Part shown: positions 13,357-14,655 of the stretch, piece after piece | Numbering within the stretch: the first letter of the stretch is position 1 | Layout of the letters: each line of letters opens with the position of its first letter | From: an uncultured Eubacterium sp. | Lineage (GTDB): Bacteria; Bacillota; Clostridia; Lachnospirales; Lachnospiraceae | Length of the DNA stretch: 14,655 nucleotides | Assembly: GCA_900545725.1 (NCBI GenBank) | Contig: URAI01000061.1 | Span: 1 to 14,655, forward strand | Direction of reading: 5' to 3' | Program-made: the position numbers and the translations under genes | The notes under the pieces: model-generated | Databases searched by the model: none | What the model saw: only the letters and a program-made list of their open reading frames with translations | Told to the model about the DNA's origin: nothing

Positions 13357-14007
13357 TTATTTTAATCTGTCATTTTCAAGCTTGCTGACCCTTAACCTAA
13401 GTCTTGCATTTTCTGCCTTTAATTCATCTATATCATTCATAACCGGATCAGGAAGATGTACCTGATCTAAATCATTATTGACTCTTATATCATTTCTTAT
13501 AATTATTCTTCCCGGAACTCCGACTACCGTTGAATTAGACGGAACATCCTTTAATACAACGGAACCGGCTCCTATCTTACAATTATCTCCTATTGTAAAT
13601 GAACCAAGAATCTTAGCTCCTGCTCCAATAAGGACATTATTGCCTATTGTAGGATGTCTCTTTCCCTGTTCCTTTCCTGTTCCTCCAAGCGTTACTCCCT
13701 GATATAATGTAACATTATCGCCAAGAATCGCCGTCTCTCCGATTACAACACCATGTCCGTGGTCGATGAATAATCCCTCACCTATAGTTGCTCCCGGATG
13801 TATCTCTATACCGGTCTTTCTTGCGGCTTTCTGCGATATTCTTCTCGCCCTGTAAAAATGCTTCTTCAAATACAGCTTATGTGCCCTGCGATATTTCAAT
13901 ATAGCCCAGAAGCTCGGATATAAAAACACTTCCATCGTAGATTTTATTGCCGGGTCACGATCCTTTATCACAGCTATCTCCTGCTTTATAAACTTTATAA
14001 AACTCAT
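13357..14007 (-). CDS. cysE: Serine O-acetyltransferase
   Basis: A 216-residue hexapeptide-repeat transferase that makes O-acetylserine from serine and acetyl-CoA, the first step of cysteine synthesis. Residues 1-60 are the helical N-terminal part. The left-handed beta-helix begins near IEIHPGATIGEGLFIDHGHGVVIGETAILGDNVTLYQGVTLGGTGKEQGKRHPTIGNNVLIGAGAKILG, and the catalytic His is in DHGHGVVIG. The C-terminal VVGVPGRII closes the coil. A further tail of about 45 residues (NDIDELKAENARLRLRVSKLENDRLK) looks like a short coiled coil. It is shorter at the N-terminus than the E. coli enzyme, as is usual in Firmicutes. GAGGAG upstream of 14007 supports the start. It lies 30 bp after ispF, so the two are probably co-transcribed. 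Confidence 0.94.
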   Translation of the reverse strand: MSFIKFIKQEIAVIKDRDPAIKSTMEVFLYPSFWAILKYRRAHKLYLKKHFYRARRISQKAARKTGIEIHPGATIGEGLFIDHGHGVVIGETAILGDNVTLYQGVTLGGTGKEQGKRHPTIGNNVLIGAGAKILGSFTIGDNCKIGAGSVVLKDVPSNSTVVGVPGRIIIRNDIRVNNDLDQVHLPDPVMNDIDELKAENARLRLRVSKLENDRLK

Positions 14008-14037
14008 GTTGTCTCCTCAAATGAAAAATTGTTTATA

Positions 14038-14580
14038 TTATTTTATTGAACAATTATTACATCCGCCACAACAATTTGTCATATCCGACTCACCATATAT
14101 ATAATTATTAACAGAATTAAGACTGCATATTGCCTGTGAAGATATACCCTCTCCACTTCCCGTAAAGCCCAGACCTTCCTCTGTTGTAGCCTTGACATTA
14201 ACCTGATTGATATCAATCTTGAGAGTATCAGCAATATTCTTTCTCATATCGTCAATATAAGGTCTCATCTTTGGTTTCTGTGCTATAATAGTTGCATCTA
14301 TATTCTCAATAATATAATTATTAGTATCTAAAAGTTCTCTTACATGTTCAAGCAGCTTAAGGCTTGATATACCTTTATATCTGTCATCATTATCCGGAAA
14401 ATGCTTTCCTATATCACCTAGTGCTGCTGCACCAAGCAATGCATCCATAATTGCATGAAGGAGAACATCAGCATCTGAGTGTCCAAGAAGTCCAAGCTCA
14501 TATGGTATATCCACTCCGCCAATAATAAGTTTACGTCCCTCTATAAGTTTGTGAACATCATATCCCATTCCAACTCTCAT
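14038..14580 (-). CDS. ispF: 2-C-methyl-D-erythritol 2,4-cyclodiphosphate synthase with a Cys-rich C-terminal tail
   Basis: IspF forms the cyclic diphosphate in the non-mevalonate (MEP) isoprenoid pathway. GMGYDVHKL near the N-terminus gives the metal ligands Asp8 and His10, and LLGHSDADVLLHAIMDALLGAAALGDIGKHFPD gives His42 and the substrate loop. AQKPKMRPY and VNVKATTEEGLGFTGSGEGI complete the family signature. The start is ATG 14580, six bases after GGAG; an in-frame ATG 14631 would add 17 residues encoded by leader hairpins and is rejected. The protein is 180 residues, whereas bacterial IspF is usually about 157-162. The excess is a tail ending DMTNCCGGCNNCSIK, with four cysteines spaced CC-x2-C-x2-C, suggesting metal or redox binding. 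cysE follows 30 bp downstream. Confidence 0.95.
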   Translation of the reverse strand: MRVGMGYDVHKLIEGRKLIIGGVDIPYELGLLGHSDADVLLHAIMDALLGAAALGDIGKHFPDNDDRYKGISSLKLLEHVRELLDTNNYIIENIDATIIAQKPKMRPYIDDMRKNIADTLKIDINQVNVKATTEEGLGFTGSGEGISSQAICSLNSVNNYIYGESDMTNCCGGCNNCSIK

Positions 14581-14591
14581 ATAAATCTCCA

Positions 14592-14652
14592 TTCCGCAGA
14601 CATTTTTAATGCCGGAGGAATCGCGAGCCAAATGTCAGATTTGGCTCTGCGA
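14592..14652 (-). promoter_or_regulatory. Tandem leader hairpins upstream of ispF
   Basis: Hairpin 1 has arms TCGCGAGCCAAAT (14621-14633) and ATTTGGCTCTGCGA (14639-14652), 13 pairs with one bulge and a 5-nt loop. Hairpin 2 has arms 14592-14604 and 14608-14620; on the minus strand TTCCTCCGGCATT pairs with AATGTCTGCGGAA with two mismatches and a 3-nt loop. Hairpin 2 ends one base before the GGAG ribosome binding site. Hairpin 1 has no U-tract, so it may be a processing or spacer element rather than a terminator of the gene upstream. Confidence 0.5.
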
Positions 14653-14655
14653 TAA

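Noticed and set aside
14581..14631. Longer ispF beginning at ATG 14631
   Set aside because: The extra 17 codons fall in the leader hairpins; GGAG and the family's usual N-terminus (MRVGMGYDVH) both point to 14580.
1..14655. CRISPR arrays, insertion sequences, transposase or phage genes
   Set aside because: No regularly spaced direct repeats and no transposase, integrase or phage motif in any convincing reading frame.

Overview
The window looks like chromosomal DNA from a low-G+C, anaerobic Firmicute of the Lachnospiraceae/Clostridia type. The grounds are AT-rich intergenic DNA, heavy use of ATA and AGA codons, strong GGAG-type ribosome binding sites, sigma-A-like promoters, and the clostridial gene order ispF-cysE-cysS-mrnC-rlmB-sigH. 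Genus is not determinable by eye. Almost everything is on the minus strand; only two small genes, a two-helix membrane protein and a C39-like surface peptidase, are on the plus strand.

Layout, left to right. (1) 1-564: truncated gene for a protein resembling the C-terminal part of the flagellar cap protein FliD, visibly richer in G+C than its surroundings. (2) 652-3955: a three-gene cassette transcribed leftward: a DltA-like adenylating ligase, a fold-III PLP decarboxylase of unusual subtype, and a stand-alone carrier protein. This resembles the ligase/decarboxylase/carrier trios known from butirosin biosynthesis (BtrJ/BtrK/BtrI) and from exosortase-A gene clusters; it is the most interesting part of the window. 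(3) 3956-4278: a divergent regulatory region with two matching promoters and a perfect 20-bp palindrome between them, then a 65-residue membrane protein gene (4279-4476) and a bidirectional terminator. (4) purA (adenylosuccinate synthetase), divergent from a secreted C39-like cysteine peptidase gene; the two promoters appear to share one -35 hexamer. (5) glgX-like debranching enzyme gene, convergent with the peptidase gene. (6) tRNA-Thr(GGT) with its own consensus promoter and a long terminator hairpin. (7) The housekeeping block sigH, rlmB, mrnC, cysS, cysE, ispF: sporulation/transition-state sigma factor, 23S rRNA 2'-O-methyltransferase, Mini-RNase III, cysteinyl-tRNA synthetase, serine acetyltransferase and an isoprenoid-pathway enzyme with an odd cysteine-rich tail.

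The window also carries recurrent leader architecture. Seven minus-strand genes have AATGGAG or a close variant just before the start codon. In six of them this places an in-frame ATG exactly 12 nt upstream of the likely true start, so longest-ORF starts are probably wrong. Upstream of sigH, rlmB and ispF this ribosome-binding block adjoins stem-loops, two of which are diverged copies of one repeat with an apparent compensatory change.
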